Shown: piece by piece, positions 52,295 to 59,807 of the stretch
How the letters are laid out: each line of letters begins with the position of its first letter
How positions within the stretch are numbered: the stretch's first letter is position 1
NCBI RefSeq assembly: GCF_900110075.1
Contig: NZ_FOCJ01000001.1
Span: 62,001 to 126,000, forward strand
From: Paenibacillus sp. OV219
Lineage (GTDB): Bacteria; Bacillota; Bacilli; Paenibacillales; Paenibacillaceae
DNA: 64,000 bases
Direction: 5' to 3'
Position numbers and translations under genes: made by a program
Notes under the pieces: model-generated
Databases searched by the model: none
Told to the model about the DNA's origin: nothing
What the model saw: the letters and a program-made list of their open reading frames with translations, nothing else

Positions 52295-53053
52295 ATGTCA
52301 CTTTTTTCTCTAAGTTTCACATTGCTTTTTGTATTTGCCACGATGCTCATTTCCTATTGGCAGAAGCTTGGGCTTGAGAAAGAAATCGCAATAGGAACAG
52401 TTAGATCAGCCTTACAGCTATTGTTTATCGGATATGTACTCCAGTATATTTTTAAAACAGAAAATTTTCTTTTATTGGTACTCATCATAATCGTAATGAT
52501 TGGGGTTGCCTCATGGAACGCATCTAAACGAGGCGATGAAATGAGGGGAATCATCTGGAGAATTGCATTCTCAATCTCTGTTATGGAGTTAATAATGATG
52601 GGGATGCTAATTGGGCTTCATCTCATAAAATCAACTCCGCAGTATATTATTCCGCTCAGTGGAATGACAATTGGTAATGCTATGATTGTTTCAGGCTTGT
52701 TTGTGAATCAGCTTAAACGAGAAGCCCAATCCACAAGAGGAGAAATTGAAGCGCTGTTATCATTAGGAGCTACTGCCAAACAAGCTTTACACCAAGTCAG
52801 GAAGCGTGCGGTGAAATTCAGTATGATTCCGACCATCGACGGAATGAAAACCGTTGGTCTTGTTCAACTGCCAGGCATGATGACTGGTATGATCATAGCC
52901 GGGGCTGAACCGGTGGAAGCTGTACGTTATCAAATTCTAATTGTATTTTCGTTTACAGGTTCCGCGGCGATAACAAGTATTCTACTAAGCATGCTTTGCT
53001 ACAAGCTTGTATTTACCACGGATCTGCAATTGAAAGTGTTTTCTAATAATTGA
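52295..53053 (+). CDS. fetB: Iron export ABC transporter permease FetB-like (UPF0014)
   Basis: The 252-residue protein has six to seven helices and the UPF0014 signatures 'RSALQLLFIGYVLQYIF', 'PLSGMTIGNAMIVSGLF' and 'GLVQLPGMMTGMIIAGAEPVEAVRYQI'. It forms the channel with FetA. GAGGTG, inside the end of fetA, serves as ribosome binding site, so the genes are coupled. Confidence 0.88.
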   Translation: MSLFSLSFTLLFVFATMLISYWQKLGLEKEIAIGTVRSALQLLFIGYVLQYIFKTENFLLLVLIIIVMIGVASWNASKRGDEMRGIIWRIAFSISVMELIMMGMLIGLHLIKSTPQYIIPLSGMTIGNAMIVSGLFVNQLKREAQSTRGEIEALLSLGATAKQALHQVRKRAVKFSMIPTIDGMKTVGLVQLPGMMTGMIIAGAEPVEAVRYQILIVFSFTGSAAITSILLSMLCYKLVFTTDLQLKVFSNN

Positions 53054-53150
53054 ACAGGACAGCATGCTATTCTGTAAAAAGAGCACGCCAAATAGCCATC
53101 CTTTGGAGGGTGGTAAGGTTTCCTTGGAAGGATAGTATTTCTCCACGCAA

Positions 53151-53184
53151 AATGAGGTCGACCAGTAAGTTCTGGTGACCTCAT
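53151..53184. other. Hairpin in the leader of the ECF sigma gene
   Basis: ATGAGGTC-(G)-ACCAG pairs with CTGGT-GACCTCAT, a 13-bp stem with one bulge and loop TAAGTT. No T tract follows. The rest of 53054-53274 has no gene and no riboswitch class was recognised. Confidence 0.5.
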
Positions 53185-53274
53185 AATACGAACGGGCAGG
53201 ACCTTGTGGCTGCCGGATGATTCGAATATGATGGAAGGAGGACGTTTCATGTAGAGAGACCTAAGGAGGCGAAG

Positions 53275-54231
53275 ATGAACGATTCCGCTTTTGATATGAA
53301 GTTATTTGAGAGCTACAAGCCGGGGTTAACCTCGTATTGTTATCGAATGTTGGGATCCATTGATGATGCGGACGATGCTGTACAGGAAACCTATATTCGG
53401 GCATGGCAGAGCTGGGATCGATTCAGACAGGACTCCTCCTTTAAAACATGGATCTACCGCATAGCGTCGAACTTATGCCTAGACAAGCTGAGGCAAGCGA
53501 AGCGCCGTACGCTTCCCGTTGACCTGTCCGACCCGGCGGTCAAGATTGTCGAACCGAACGAAACGCTGCCGGATTCGTCCTGGATTTGGCCCTCACCCGA
53601 ATTTGGAGAAAATCCGGAAGATGCTCTCGTTCGCAAGGATACCCTTCAGCTCTGCTTTATCGCACTCTTGCAAGCCTTGCCGCCTCGTCAACGCGCGGTT
53701 CTTATTCTGAAGGATGTCTTTGAATGGTCTTCGAAACAAATTGCGGAAACGTTGGGAATGTCGCCAGCAGCGGCGAACAGCGCCCTGCAACGAGCCAGGG
53801 AGACGATGGAACGAACGCGGCTTCGCTCCGACGAATTTAGTAAGATGGATCTCAATCCCGACCAGAATCTTCTCTCGCGGTATGTGGAAGCGTTTGAGCA
53901 ATTCGATATCCATGCGCTTGTGTCGTTGTTCCACGAGGAAGGCTGTATGTCCATGCCGCCTTTCGCCATGTGGATAAGCGGGCAAGAAGATTTGTCCGCG
54001 TTTTTTGCGCTTACACGCTGGCATTGCGAGGGGTCCAAATTTTTGCCAACTACAGTGAATGGCGGTTATCCCGCTCTGGCGCAGTATGTGCCGGGTAAGG
54101 AGGCATCCGTCCTGGTGCCTTGGGGCATTCACGTGATTGAAGTGAAAGATAATCGGATATTCCATGTTCAAAATTTCATAAATGCAAAATTATTTTCCCG
54201 ATTAGGGCTTCCGGAACAAATAGACCGATGA
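53275..54231 (+). CDS. ECF sigma factor with C-terminal SnoaL/NTF2-like domain
   Basis: AAGGAGG precedes the ATG. The 318-residue protein has sigma region 2 ('DDADDAVQETYIRAWQSWDRFR', 'FKTWIYRIASNLCLDKLRQAKRR'), sigma region 4 ('LPPRQRAVLILKDVFEWSSKQIAETLGMSPAAANSALQRARE') and a 120-residue NTF2-like tail. This is the layout of SigJ/ECF41-type or TIGR02960-type sigma factors, where the tail regulates activity in place of a membrane anti-sigma factor. No anti-sigma gene is adjacent. An SRPBCC gene follows at 66 bp and may be co-expressed. Confidence 0.88.
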   Translation: MNDSAFDMKLFESYKPGLTSYCYRMLGSIDDADDAVQETYIRAWQSWDRFRQDSSFKTWIYRIASNLCLDKLRQAKRRTLPVDLSDPAVKIVEPNETLPDSSWIWPSPEFGENPEDALVRKDTLQLCFIALLQALPPRQRAVLILKDVFEWSSKQIAETLGMSPAAANSALQRARETMERTRLRSDEFSKMDLNPDQNLLSRYVEAFEQFDIHALVSLFHEEGCMSMPPFAMWISGQEDLSAFFALTRWHCEGSKFLPTTVNGGYPALAQYVPGKEASVLVPWGIHVIEVKDNRIFHVQNFINAKLFSRLGLPEQIDR

Positions 54232-54297
54232 ATTCGGAGATTGGCATTCGTCTATATTAGTGAAAAACAATATTCCCGTAAAGAGGTGTCCTTCACA

Positions 54298-54723
54298 ATG
54301 GAAACAAGCAATCCAACGAAAGTAACCGTAGAGACCGTCGTTCAAGCCCCTGTAGCAAAAGTATGGAGCTATTGGACCGAGCCGGACCACATTACGAAGT
54401 GGAATCAACCTTCCGAGGAATGGCATGCGCCAAGAGCGGAGAACGACTTGTTGGTCGGCGGCAAATTCCTAACAAGGATGGAAGCGAAGGATGGCAGCAT
54501 GGGTTTTGATTTTAGCGGAATTTACGACGAAGTGAAGCTGCATGAGACGATTGCCTACACATTGGGAGATGGACGGAAAGTGGATATTGCGTTCGTCGAT
54601 CAAGGCGAGGTCACTAAGGTCGTTGAAATCTTCGATCCCGAGAGCACTCACCCCGTTGAATTCCAACAGGCGGGTTGGCAAGCGATTTTGGATAGTTTCA
54701 AACGATATACGGAAGCAACATAA
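54298..54723 (+). CDS. SRPBCC/AHSA1 (YndB-like) domain protein
   Basis: ATG 54298 follows AGAGGTG by about 9 bp. The 141-residue protein is a START-like helix-grip fold: 'VVQAPVAKVWSYWTEPDHITKWN', 'GGKFLTRMEAKDGSMGFDFSGIYDEV' and 'GWQAILDSFKRY'. Such proteins bind hydrophobic ligands. Position after the ECF sigma factor suggests a shared stress or lipid function, but the ligand is unknown. Confidence 0.87.
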   Translation: METSNPTKVTVETVVQAPVAKVWSYWTEPDHITKWNQPSEEWHAPRAENDLLVGGKFLTRMEAKDGSMGFDFSGIYDEVKLHETIAYTLGDGRKVDIAFVDQGEVTKVVEIFDPESTHPVEFQQAGWQAILDSFKRYTEAT

Positions 54724-54843
54724 GAATAAATCGAGAGGGCAACGCGATAGACGCCTTCAATATTTAGGTTGACACTCATTAATTGCTCCGCCAAAATATT
54801 CATTTCTATTTGTGCCAAAGCGTAATTCCTCCTTACCTACTTC

Positions 54844-54873
54844 AAACTCCCGAGCTATAACGCTCGGGAGTTT
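54844..54873. terminator. 12-bp perfect hairpin
   Basis: AAACTCCCGAGC and GCTCGGGAGTTT enclose TATAAC. On the minus strand it follows the siderophore-protein remnant by 11 bp; on the plus strand it is 120 bp after the SRPBCC gene. Confidence 0.75.
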
Positions 54874-54883
54874 GGAGGTTAAA

Positions 54884-55189
54884 CTATTTAAGATATTGTA
54901 ATATATGCTCTATGCCGTAAGCAATCCCTGTTGGCCCAGGCGTAAATGCAGAAGACTCAAGTACATAGACATGACCGTTCTTGACTGCCTTTAAACTGTT
55001 CCACACAGGTCTCTTACTAAGCTCTTCAAGTGCTTTATCTGTAGGAGCTGTAGGCCGGCTGTGTAGGAAGATATGGTCAGGATTTAGAGTGATAAGACTT
55101 TCTAGTGAAATGTCCCCACCTGTTTCTGCGTAATATTGATAATCATTATCAATGATGTAAATGAAACGGTTACCATAATCAATAGACAA
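54884..55189 (-). pseudogene. C-terminal remnant of a siderophore-binding protein (FhuD/BtuF fold)
   Basis: The 101 codons encode the C-terminal lobe of a class III binding protein ('ISLESLITLNPDHIFLHSR', 'KRPVWNSLKAVKNGHVYVL', 'GIAYGIEHILQYL'). Signal peptide, lipobox and N-terminal lobe are missing, and no ribosome binding site is seen at the open end. It is a decayed copy of an iron uptake gene. Confidence 0.8.
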
Positions 55190-55245
55190 TCCTGTTCAAA
55201 GGAATGGACTATATGAATTACTTTGATATGTTATCGTCAAAATAT

Positions 55246-55280
55246 AAAAAACGCGATGACGTAAAGTCATCGCGTTTTTT
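55246..55280. terminator. 15-bp perfect bidirectional terminator
   Basis: AAAAAACGCGATGAC-GTAAA-GTCATCGCGTTTTTT. It lies 11 bp after the SLH gene stop on the minus strand. Confidence 0.93.
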
Positions 55281-55290
55281 GTAAGTGCAA

Positions 55291-56580
55291 TTAATAAACA
55301 GTTACCGCACTCTCATCCGTAGTTGCTTCGGTAGTAATCGAGTATAAGCCAACCAAGTTTTTTACATTGATTTGGAAGTTCATTGGTCCGACAGGATCCG
55401 AAGCATCAATCACATAAGTTGCAGTGTTAGTCCAAGTATGATTCGCTTCTTCTATGGAAGTGAGTGTAGTGGGATTTCCACCATTTATTTTGAAATTGCT
55501 TAGTTTCGAAACTTCTTGATCCGTTGTGAATTTCAAAGTGACAGAATCACCTACCGTCGCTTTCGTAGGATCTTCATTGTTAGATACAATATTTACAACA
55601 CTAATGACAGGAGCTGCAAGAACAGCAACGGAACTACTATCGTTTGTAGCTTCAGTCGTAATTGAATAAAGACCAGCTTCGTTCTTTACGTTAATTTGGA
55701 AGTTTACAGGACCAACAGGATCAGTCTCATCCAACACATAAGTTGCAGTATTTATCCAGTTGTTTCCCGAACCCTCGGATGTGAAAGAAGCCGGGTTGCT
55801 GCCGTTAATCTTGAAACTGCTTAGTTTGGAGACTTGTTCATTCGTTGTGAACGTCAGTGTAATCGTGTCTCCGACTTTCGCCAGCGATGTGTTATCATTG
55901 CTGGATTTAATGCTGACATTGCTGATAACAGGTGCCGTTTCAGTTTCTTTGCTCACTCCATCAATTGCTTGCAAAAGGTTAGATGCCATCGCCGCACCCA
56001 TCTCACGATTAGAAATCCCCTTCGGATCAAATGTCCCGTCTGGGAACCCATTAACTAGCTTATATTTTTGCGCGAGGCCGATGAATGGAGCCGCCCATGC
56101 TGCAATTTTATCCGCATCGTTAAAAGTGAGGCCTGCATCTTGCTCATCGAGAGCACCTTTCACTTTGAGCGACTTCACCAGAATTGTTGCAGACATTTCT
56201 CTTGTTACAGAAGCATTAGGGTCAAACTTGTCTTTGCCGACACCGTTAATGATACCAGCTTGATAAGCAGCTTCCACATAAGGGAGTGCCCATCCGTTCA
56301 CATCCGTAAACGAAGATGTTGTAGACTCGGCTTTCAGACCTAATGCCTTCACCATAATCGTGACAAACTGAGCACGAGTCAATGTTCCTTTCGGGCTGAA
56401 ATGGCCTTTATTATCCATTCCCGTAACGATAGCCTTGCTAAACAAGTCTTGAATGGCATCTTTTGCATAGGAATTCTCAATATCGTTGAAGGAAATCGTT
56501 GCACCATCCGCATATGCAGCCGGAACCGCTGACACTGCTACCGCAGCTGCTATCAAAGCGCTCGTAAACATTTTTTTCAT
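55291..56580 (-). CDS. S-layer homology protein with two Ig-like repeats
   Basis: ATG 56580 (GGGAGG about 13 bp upstream) is preferred to 56589, which nearly touches that site. The 429-residue protein has a signal peptide ending 'AAYA' (about 25). Three SLH domains follow (about 28-75, 88-135, 150-195), with motif cores 'LTRAQFVTIM', 'VTREMSATILV' and 'SNREMGAAMA'. The first two retain the TRAE-like Arg that binds pyruvylated wall polymer. Two bacterial Ig-like repeats of about 105 residues, over half identical, complete the protein. It is displayed on the cell surface; the ligand is unknown. Confidence 0.9.
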   Translation of the reverse strand: MKKMFTSALIAAAVAVSAVPAAYADGATISFNDIENSYAKDAIQDLFSKAIVTGMDNKGHFSPKGTLTRAQFVTIMVKALGLKAESTTSSFTDVNGWALPYVEAAYQAGIINGVGKDKFDPNASVTREMSATILVKSLKVKGALDEQDAGLTFNDADKIAAWAAPFIGLAQKYKLVNGFPDGTFDPKGISNREMGAAMASNLLQAIDGVSKETETAPVISNVSIKSSNDNTSLAKVGDTITLTFTTNEQVSKLSSFKINGSNPASFTSEGSGNNWINTATYVLDETDPVGPVNFQINVKNEAGLYSITTEATNDSSSVAVLAAPVISVVNIVSNNEDPTKATVGDSVTLKFTTDQEVSKLSNFKINGGNPTTLTSIEEANHTWTNTATYVIDASDPVGPMNFQINVKNLVGLYSITTEATTDESAVTVY

Positions 56581-56739
56581 TTCTATCATGACCTCCCAAT
56601 AATAATGCTCGATGTCGTGCCTAGACTGTTCATACAGCTAAGACAACGAGTCTCATTATGGGACTAAATACCCAATTCAGGCAACTGTTATATAAAGGGA
56701 TTTCATGGGGCTCAACTCGGATTTGTAAGCAGTTTGGGC

Positions 56740-56765
56740 ACAAAATGATCTTTCGCTCATATCAT
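56740..56765 (+). promoter_or_regulatory. Possible sigma-K promoter for the GerPF-like gene
   Basis: AC (56740-56741), 16 bp, then CATATCAT (56758-56765) fits the sigma-K pattern AC-N16-CATANNNT. The gene's ribosome binding site is 19 bp downstream. gerP-type genes are expressed late in the mother cell, which agrees. Confidence 0.35.
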
Positions 56766-56801
56766 GTGGGTATCAAGAATAAGCAAAGGAGCGAATCTTT
56801 A

Positions 56802-57038
56802 ATGCCTACAATAGTTGGAATGGCTGAAATTGTGAGCGTTGGGAATGGGTCAGTTGTACAGGTAGGGGATTCTATCCAACTCAAGCCTTCAAGTGCCTCG
56901 AAGACTTATGCGGGCTCCGGTTCATTCCTCACTGGCAGCATAGTTAATTCTAATACTGCCGTAAGTTCGACAAACACGAACGACCCTGACGTTCAAGATA
57001 ATACTGAAAATGAAATCGGAAGCGGGGTAAATATATAG
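56802..57038 (+). CDS. Spore germination protein GerPA/GerPF family
   Basis: ATG 56802 follows AAAGGAG by about 11 bp; the frame upstream of it has no support. The 78-residue protein opens 'MPTIVGMAEIVSVGNGSVVQ' and has 'KTYAGSGSFLTGSIV', the GerPA/GerPF signature. These small coat proteins help germinants pass to the inner membrane receptors. A solitary copy outside a gerPABCDEF operon is common in this family. The C-terminal tail is Asn/Thr/Asp rich. Confidence 0.87.
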   Translation: MPTIVGMAEIVSVGNGSVVQVGDSIQLKPSSASKTYAGSGSFLTGSIVNSNTAVSSTNTNDPDVQDNTENEIGSGVNI

Positions 57039-57057
57039 CATTGCTTCAAATGGATTC

Positions 57058-57089
57058 GAAATAGAAGCATTGTCGATTGCTTCTATTTC
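57058..57089. terminator. Bidirectional hairpin between gerPF-like and glycosyltransferase genes
   Basis: GAAATAGAAGCA and TGCTTCTATTTC pair perfectly over an 8-nt loop between the two convergent genes. Confidence 0.7.
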
Positions 57090-57111
57090 GCATCGTATAG
57101 GCCCTCACTTC

Positions 57112-58203
57112 TTATACCAGTTCTTTCTCGTAGATCTTCATCAGCTTTCTAGAAGTTCGCTTCCAACTAAATTGGTCTACCGCATCCTTCCGAGCTTGAA
57201 CAGATAAACGGTTACATAAATCAGGATCATTAGCTAACCTAATCATATCACTGGCAAACGAACTCGGTCTTCGGTAGTTTTTAACAAGAAATCCATTACC
57301 CTGATGCTCTACAATCTCCGGTACGCCTCCGTTATTAGACGCAATGACAGGCAAACCACATGCCATCGCTTCGACATTTACAAGGCCGAATGCCTCATGC
57401 TTCTGTGAAGGGCAGATGAAACAGTCTCCTGACCGGTAGAATGCAGGCATTCGCTCTCGTGATAGATTGCCTGTAAAGGTAACCGGTATTTTTAGCTGCC
57501 TTGCAGTCTTTTGAAGATATGTTTTATAGGTCGACTTCAAAGCTCCACCGGCAATAGATAATTGGAGTGACGAATTCGACTTTAGCGCAATTTTAAATGC
57601 TTTTAACAAAATTGGAATTCCTTTTCTTGGGATTAACCTTCCTGCAAACAAGAAGTGAAATTTACCGGTTTTTTTAGTCTTTCGTGGTCGGAATTTCGAT
57701 ATGTCTACACCAAGGTGTACATATTTAATCTTGTTCGAGTAGGTTGGAAAACGACTTGTTAACGCTTGCTTCAGAGAGTTACTGTTGCCGATGATAAGGT
57801 TCGCGCCTCTTAAATCGTTTCTTGCTTTTTGCCTGGTTGTCATGGGGAGGGAGACAAAGGTCATTGAATGCATGAAAACGGATATAGGGATATTTTGAAA
57901 CGCTGTTCTAACCTGAGGGACAAAACTCGGACGGTTATCGATTTGGATATAATCAAATTTTTTGTTCTTCACCTTTTGAATCGCATTCTGTAAGTAAACC
58001 TTCTTCGTGGCTCCAGATACGCGATATATTGTCACATTACCAATCGTAGATATTCGTGACAGGTTTTTACTCCAGCGGCTTACGATCGTGATTTGATATT
58101 TATCTGAAGCATGCTTCGAGATTTGATAAATACAATTCTGTACGGATCCACCCTTGAAGGGAGGGACGGGGATCTGTTCTGGCGCTATGATTAATAGTCT
58201 CAT
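57112..58203 (-). CDS. Glycosyltransferase family 4 protein
   Basis: AAGGAGAG precedes the ATG at 58203. The 363-residue GT-B enzyme has an N-terminal 'PPFKGGSVQN' glycine loop and a C-terminal donor site 'FLFAGRLIPRKG' with the EX7E motif in 'EAFGLVNVEAMACGLPVI'. It transfers a sugar from a nucleotide donor with retention. The position among spore genes (gerPF-like, yheC-like) suggests spore coat or crust glycosylation, which is inference from context. Confidence 0.85.
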   Translation of the reverse strand: MRLLIIAPEQIPVPPFKGGSVQNCIYQISKHASDKYQITIVSRWSKNLSRISTIGNVTIYRVSGATKKVYLQNAIQKVKNKKFDYIQIDNRPSFVPQVRTAFQNIPISVFMHSMTFVSLPMTTRQKARNDLRGANLIIGNSNSLKQALTSRFPTYSNKIKYVHLGVDISKFRPRKTKKTGKFHFLFAGRLIPRKGIPILLKAFKIALKSNSSLQLSIAGGALKSTYKTYLQKTARQLKIPVTFTGNLSRERMPAFYRSGDCFICPSQKHEAFGLVNVEAMACGLPVIASNNGGVPEIVEHQGNGFLVKNYRRPSSFASDMIRLANDPDLCNRLSVQARKDAVDQFSWKRTSRKLMKIYEKELV

Positions 58204-58284
58204 CAGATGTGCTCTCCTTGGTTGGTAATATGAGATAAACTATTCCGCACAAGCTCTTGCGTTGTTAGGCATGCATAATTAGCA

Positions 58285-58409
58285 TAAAAATTTAAGAATT
58301 TCGAGGATAAATTTCAATTGAATTACTGGAGTTTCGCTAGGAAACGCGTATCCCTAATTCTTAAATTTTTATTAATTTACTATTAGCCCAGTTTTTGAAT
58401 ATCTGGGCT
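58285..58409. repeat. Long-range inverted repeat and adjacent hairpin
   Basis: TAAAAATTTAAGAATT (58285-58300) and its exact complement (58356-58371) are 55 nt apart. A second stem AGCCCAG/CTGGGCT lies at 58385-58409. They occupy the spacer between the glycosyltransferase and the coat-protein gene. No gene is visible in 58204-58504. Confidence 0.6.
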
Positions 58410-58504
58410 GAATAAGTTGTTGGATGAATACGCCAAGCAGACAGAATATCATTGTAGCTTCTTAAGCATGCATGTGTAACAACTCATAGATGAGGAGATG
58501 TTCA

Positions 58505-59245
58505 ATGCCGCGGCATGTATATAGTAAGTGGACCAAAACTAACGCAATTCGCAAACATGCAGCAATCGATGCCCATGTTCCTGACACGCGAAGAATGACC
58601 AGGACGACATTATTCAATAAGCTGAAACGTTATAAAATGGTATATGTAAAGCCGGATATCGGAACATTCGGTAATGGTGTAATGCGTGTTGAGCACAAAT
58701 CGGATGTTTACAAGTTTCAAAAAGGTGAGAAGATCCGTTCGTTTGAAAGCTATGAGGATATGTATAAATCTATATTGCGTCATACTGGCGGGAAACGATA
58801 TTTGGTGCAAAAAGGTATACATCTATTGAAATATCGGGGGGGGAAATTCGACCTTCGTATTATGGTTCAATTCTCCGCTGATCGTAAGCGTAAGTGGGAG
58901 ACAACAGGAATCATTGGAAGGGTAGCAGCTAAGAACAAAATCGTAACGAATTTTCATAATGGTGGAAGAATCGTCTCGGCACAGCGACTATTGACTCCAT
59001 ATACGAAAGATATAAAAAGATCGTTGCAATCACTTGCAAAACTTGGTGTTAAAGTCGGGAAAGCAATGCAATCTGCATTCCCAGGCGTATATGTTGTTGG
59101 ATTAGATGTGGCCATGGATGAATCCCTGCATCCATGGATTCTAGAGGTTAACACGAGCCCAGACCCGTACATCTTTAAGAAACATCCAGATCCTCAGGTG
59201 TTTAAAACCATCATGAGATATGCACGAAAATATCCTAAAAAGTAA
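58505..59245 (+). CDS. YheC/YheD-like ATP-grasp protein (spore coat associated)
   Basis: ATG 58505 follows GAGGAG by about 8 bp. The 246-residue protein matches the YheC/YheD family: 'RTTLFNKLKRYKMVYVKPDIGTFGNGVMRV', 'YLVQKGIHLLKYRGGKFDLRIMVQ' and 'LDVAMDESLHPWILEVNTSPDP', which give the ATP-grasp nucleotide and metal sites. In Bacillus these proteins associate with the spore coat; the substrate is unknown. It is shorter than two-domain YheD (about 450) and equals the C-terminal catalytic part. Confidence 0.87.
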   Translation: MPRHVYSKWTKTNAIRKHAAIDAHVPDTRRMTRTTLFNKLKRYKMVYVKPDIGTFGNGVMRVEHKSDVYKFQKGEKIRSFESYEDMYKSILRHTGGKRYLVQKGIHLLKYRGGKFDLRIMVQFSADRKRKWETTGIIGRVAAKNKIVTNFHNGGRIVSAQRLLTPYTKDIKRSLQSLAKLGVKVGKAMQSAFPGVYVVGLDVAMDESLHPWILEVNTSPDPYIFKKHPDPQVFKTIMRYARKYPKK

Positions 59246-59323
59246 GTAAAACTGGAGTTTATTATTAGCTCCGGTTGTTCTCATTCTGACAAAAGCAGCA
59301 ACAGGTTATGTTCAATAGCGAGT

Positions 59324-59353
59324 TTTGTCGGCCTGTCCAATACCAGGCCGACA
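59324..59353. terminator. Hairpin TTGTCGGCCTG/CAGGCCGACAA
   Basis: A perfect 11-bp stem with loop TCCAATAC. TTTT follows on both strands, so it may act in both directions. Confidence 0.7.
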
Positions 59354-59380
59354 ATTTTGAATAAAGGCTCAATCTAGATG

Positions 59381-59410
59381 AAGGTAGCCAGATGGCTGCC
59401 TTTTTTTTTA
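59381..59410 (+). terminator. Terminator with long T tract
   Basis: AGGTAGCC-AGAT-GGCTGCCT with one wobble pair, then nine T residues. It backs up the preceding hairpin for the yheC-like transcript. Confidence 0.8.
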
Positions 59411-59421
59411 TTTAGATCAAA

Positions 59422-59622
59422 TCAAGATTCATTGTGTTGATCTCGAATATAATCGACGAGTCTAACCAGGATTTCTTCCTCGCACTCCATACATAATGAA
59501 ACAGGATACTCGTAAGGTTGCATAGGAAGACGAATACTCCCGAATTTCTCAAGCGAGTAAGTTGTGACCCAACGGATATCTTTGCAGCAAACACAGAAAA
59601 TAGGCATAGGCTTAGAATCCAA
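59422..59622 (-). CDS. Small CxxC...CxxC protein (66 aa)
   Basis: A TTG start at 59622 follows AAAGG by about 10 bp; ATG six codons in is an alternative. The 66-residue product has 'CVCCKDIRWV' (Cys10, 12, 13) and 'SLCMECEEE' (Cys44, 47), probably a zinc ribbon, and an acidic helical C-terminus. No named family is recognised. It lies alone between terminators and a two-component promoter. Confidence 0.55.
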   Translation of the reverse strand: MDSKPMPIFCVCCKDIRWVTTYSLEKFGSIRLPMQPYEYPVSLCMECEEEILVRLVDYIRDQHNES

Positions 59623-59710
59623 TTATTCACTACCTTTCATGATTAATATGATCAAACATTATATGCAGTTAGAAAACGGATTCTTATCGTCAAGAAGTGA
59701 AATCGACGAG

Positions 59711-59726
59711 TTAAGATTAATTTAAG
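59711..59726 (+). promoter_or_regulatory. TTAAG-N6-TTAAG direct repeat upstream of the second two-component operon
   Basis: TTAAG at 59711-59715 and 59722-59726, 11-bp period, about 80 bp before the kinase start. The pattern equals the one at 47703-47718. Autoregulation by the OmpR-type regulator of this operon is likely. Confidence 0.45.
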
Positions 59727-59807
59727 AACTAGTTCACCATTCTTTTACAAGCTACGTTTATGATAGGATGGAGAGCTGAGCGCAACAAAACGGAGGAGGT
59801 TTCCCGC

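Noticed and set aside
53054..53274. Riboswitch in the ECF sigma leader
   Set aside because: A hairpin is present but no conserved core of a known class could be recognised.
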